Translations under genes and position numbers: made by a program
In this document: in pieces, positions 5,249-6,588 of the stretch
Position numbering within the stretch: position 1 is the first letter of the stretch
Layout of the letters: each line of letters begins with the position of its first letter
Notes under the pieces: model-generated
What the model was told of the DNA's origin: nothing
The model's database searches: none
Seen by the model: only the letters and a program-made list of their open reading frames with translations
Source of the DNA: Anaerolineales bacterium
GTDB taxonomy: Bacteria > Chloroflexota > Anaerolineae > Anaerolineales > Villigracilaceae
NCBI GenBank assembly: GCA_017882065.1
Contig: JADGQD010000116.1
Span: forward strand, 1 to 6,588
DNA length: 6,588 nucleotides
Direction: 5' to 3'

Positions 5249-5863
5249 ATGCCCCTAGATAATGCCGGCCCATTTCTCACCGACCCAAATGGTCAGGAAC
5301 ACCGCCTGCCAGCGCTAGCCGCCACCATCGGACGTGCCATGGAATGCGATGTCGTCATCGCCAGTAAGAGCATTTCACGCGAGAACACCCGCATCCGCCG
5401 GGAGGGACGCCACTGGTTTGTGGAAGATCTGGGTTCCACCAACGGGACTTACCTGAATGGGGAACGGATCATCACGGCGATGAACCTGCGTGACGGTGAC
5501 AGCATCAAGGTGGGGGACGTGACTTTTATCTTTCACGATCCCGATACGACCACACGCGAAAATCCCGTCCCCGATCTGGAAGTGGATACCACGGCCGGAG
5601 TGGTGCGCGTAAACCGCAAAGCGGTCAGCCTCTCACCCAAGGAATATCTACTGCTGGCCTATCTCTATGAACGCCGTTGTCAGGTCTGCTCGAAAAATGA
5701 CATCGGACACGCCGTCTGGCCGGAATACGAGACCGGCGGAATATTTGACTACCAGATCGAAAACCTGGTCCGCCGTCTGCGGACGCGCATTGAACTCGAT
5801 CCAGCCAATCCGCAATTGCTTTTCACCGTGCGTGGGCTGGGATACAAACTGATGGCAGCATAA
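5249..5863 (+). CDS. FHA domain - OmpR-type winged-helix DNA-binding regulator
   Basis: A 204-residue predicted transcription factor. An N-terminal FHA phosphothreonine-binding domain (about 18-96) has IGR (27-29), SISRE (41-45) and STNGTYLNG (63-71), all typical. The residue that is usually His in the SRxH motif is N46. After a short linker (about 97-110) comes a winged helix of the OmpR/PhoB C-terminal type: LSPKEYLLLAYL (128-139), recognition helix DYQIENLVRRLRTRI (167-181) and wing TVRGLGYKL (193-201). There is no receiver domain, so input probably comes through phosphothreonine recognition instead of Asp phosphorylation. The domain order is opposite to that of mycobacterial EmbR. A Ser/Thr kinase gene follows on the same strand, the obvious candidate for the upstream signal. 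The start codon lacks a good Shine-Dalgarno (GA repeats only). The gene is divergent from the phosphofructokinase gene, which it may regulate; that is inference. Confidence 0.88.
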   Translation: MPLDNAGPFLTDPNGQEHRLPALAATIGRAMECDVVIASKSISRENTRIRREGRHWFVEDLGSTNGTYLNGERIITAMNLRDGDSIKVGDVTFIFHDPDTTTRENPVPDLEVDTTAGVVRVNRKAVSLSPKEYLLLAYLYERRCQVCSKNDIGHAVWPEYETGGIFDYQIENLVRRLRTRIELDPANPQLLFTVRGLGYKLMAA

Positions 5864-6037
5864 ATCTTGCTAAGGTATGCCCTGAATGAAGTGAAGGTTT
5901 AAAGCCATTACAAGGCTTATTTCAGACGTATTCCCGTCGATTTGATAATCTCCTCATCGCAACCCAATAGCCCGATGTTAGCCAGTTGATAGGTTGATTC
6001 CGGCCGCCTCAGGTATCATCTGCATCGGACGAACCCT

Positions 6038-6588
6038 ATGGCCGCAAAACACGCAAAGAAAAAAGAAATGGCTCCCATATATCTGGAAGGACAAAACTTG
6101 GGCAAATACCGCATCCTTGAACCGCTGGGACGCGGCGGGATGGCACAGGTATATAAGGCCTACCATCCGCAGCTTGATCGTTTCGTGGCGATCAAGATCC
6201 TGCGCTCCGACCTGGTAGGAGAGGTAGAGTTCCTGGCCCGTTTCCGACGGGAAGCGCGTGCAGTGGCTGCTTTACGGCATCCCCATATTGTCCAAATCTA
6301 CGACTTCGACGCGCAGGATGACCTGTACTACATGGTCATGGAACTGCTCGAAGGCGATACGCTCAAGGCTTATTTGAATGCCATGCGGGTACGCGGTGAA
6401 CGCCTGCCGCTGGGAGAAACTGTACGCATTTTCAGCGATGTGCTGGATGGACTGTCCTACGCCCACGGCGAAGGTATCATCCACCGTGACCTGAAACCGG
6501 CCAACATCATGCTGACTAGGCGCGGCCAGGCTGTCCTCACCGATTTCGGCATTGCCCAAATCGTCGGCGGGACGCAGTACACTATCTC
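6038..6588 (+). CDS. Ser/Thr protein kinase, Pkn type, N-terminal part (truncated by window end)
   Basis: The first 183 residues of a Hanks-type kinase. The glycine loop is GRGGMAQVY (31-39), the ATP lysine is K53 in VAIK, the helix-C glutamate is probably E72 in REARA, and the hinge region is MELLEG (101-106). The catalytic loop is HRDLKPAN (149-156, base D151) and DFG is at 169-171. All catalytic residues needed up to the activation loop are present, so it should be active. The activation loop, C-lobe and any transmembrane or sensor region lie outside. Start 6038 adds a basic leader (MAAKHAKKKE) before an alternative ATG at 6068, and neither has a clear Shine-Dalgarno, so the true start is uncertain. 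It lies 174 bases after the FHA-winged-helix gene on the same strand. The pair probably forms a phosphothreonine signalling circuit. Confidence 0.9.
   Translation, partial: MAAKHAKKKEMAPIYLEGQNLGKYRILEPLGRGGMAQVYKAYHPQLDRFVAIKILRSDLVGEVEFLARFRREARAVAALRHPHIVQIYDFDAQDDLYYMVMELLEGDTLKAYLNAMRVRGERLPLGETVRIFSDVLDGLSYAHGEGIIHRDLKPANIMLTRRGQAVLTDFGIAQIVGGTQYTI

Noticed and set aside
5902..5921. AAGCC/GGCTT hairpin followed by ATTT after the FHA-winged-helix gene
   Set aside because: The five-base stem and interrupted T run are too weak to call a terminator. The 174-base gap before the kinase otherwise shows nothing firm.
5985..5998. Direct repeat GTTGAT-AG-GTTGAT upstream of the kinase
   Set aside because: The eight-base period does not match the roughly 11-base spacing of OmpR-type sites, and no good -10 at proper distance was found, so it is probably chance.

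Overview
The window looks like a chromosomal segment of a moderately GC-rich anaerobic bacterium, most plausibly a Chloroflexota member of the Anaerolineae type. That assignment is inference. It rests on the combination of a methanogen-like group 3c [NiFe] hydrogenase, an FHA-winged-helix regulator and a Pkn-type Ser/Thr kinase opening with a GKYRILEPLGRGGMAQVYKA-like N-lobe. No rRNA, tRNA, CRISPR or insertion sequence is visible.

Region 1 (1-3660, + strand) is the 3' part of a hydrogenase operon. It holds the tail of an MvhD-like delta subunit, then the MvhG-like small subunit (ATGA overlap), the MvhA-like large subunit (6-nt gap), a HycI/HoxW-type maturation endopeptidase and a stand-alone cyclic-nucleotide-binding-fold protein. 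A good intrinsic terminator closes the operon. The large subunit keeps a C-terminal extension after DPCxxCxxH, and the adjacent protease is the expected processing enzyme. The 63-nt gap before the protease gene contains a 14-bp-arm hairpin followed by a T run and no obvious Shine-Dalgarno, which suggests the protease is made at a lower level than the structural subunits. The HdrA-like flavoprotein that usually partners MvhADG should lie just upstream, outside the window.

Region 2 (3661-3952) holds a short gene for a 44-residue single-span membrane protein. It has a textbook Shine-Dalgarno, is preceded by two small palindromes and is followed by an 18-bp perfect hairpin that also serves the convergent gene.

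Region 3 (3953-5248) is a phosphofructokinase on the minus strand whose active-site residues (GGDD, PKTMDND) point to pyrophosphate as phosphoryl donor. It is divergent from region 4 through a compact intergenic region. There the two predicted -10 boxes lie back to back around an 8-bp palindrome, so the two promoters would overlap.

Region 4 (5249-6588, + strand) is a phospho-signalling pair: an FHA domain fused to an OmpR-type winged helix, followed by the first 183 residues of a Ser/Thr protein kinase that runs off the window. The kinase could create the phosphothreonine that the FHA domain reads. The main points for a second look are extra cysteines next to the proximal cluster of the hydrogenase small subunit, the short membrane-protein gene, the degenerate ligand pocket of the CNB protein and the shared promoter region.
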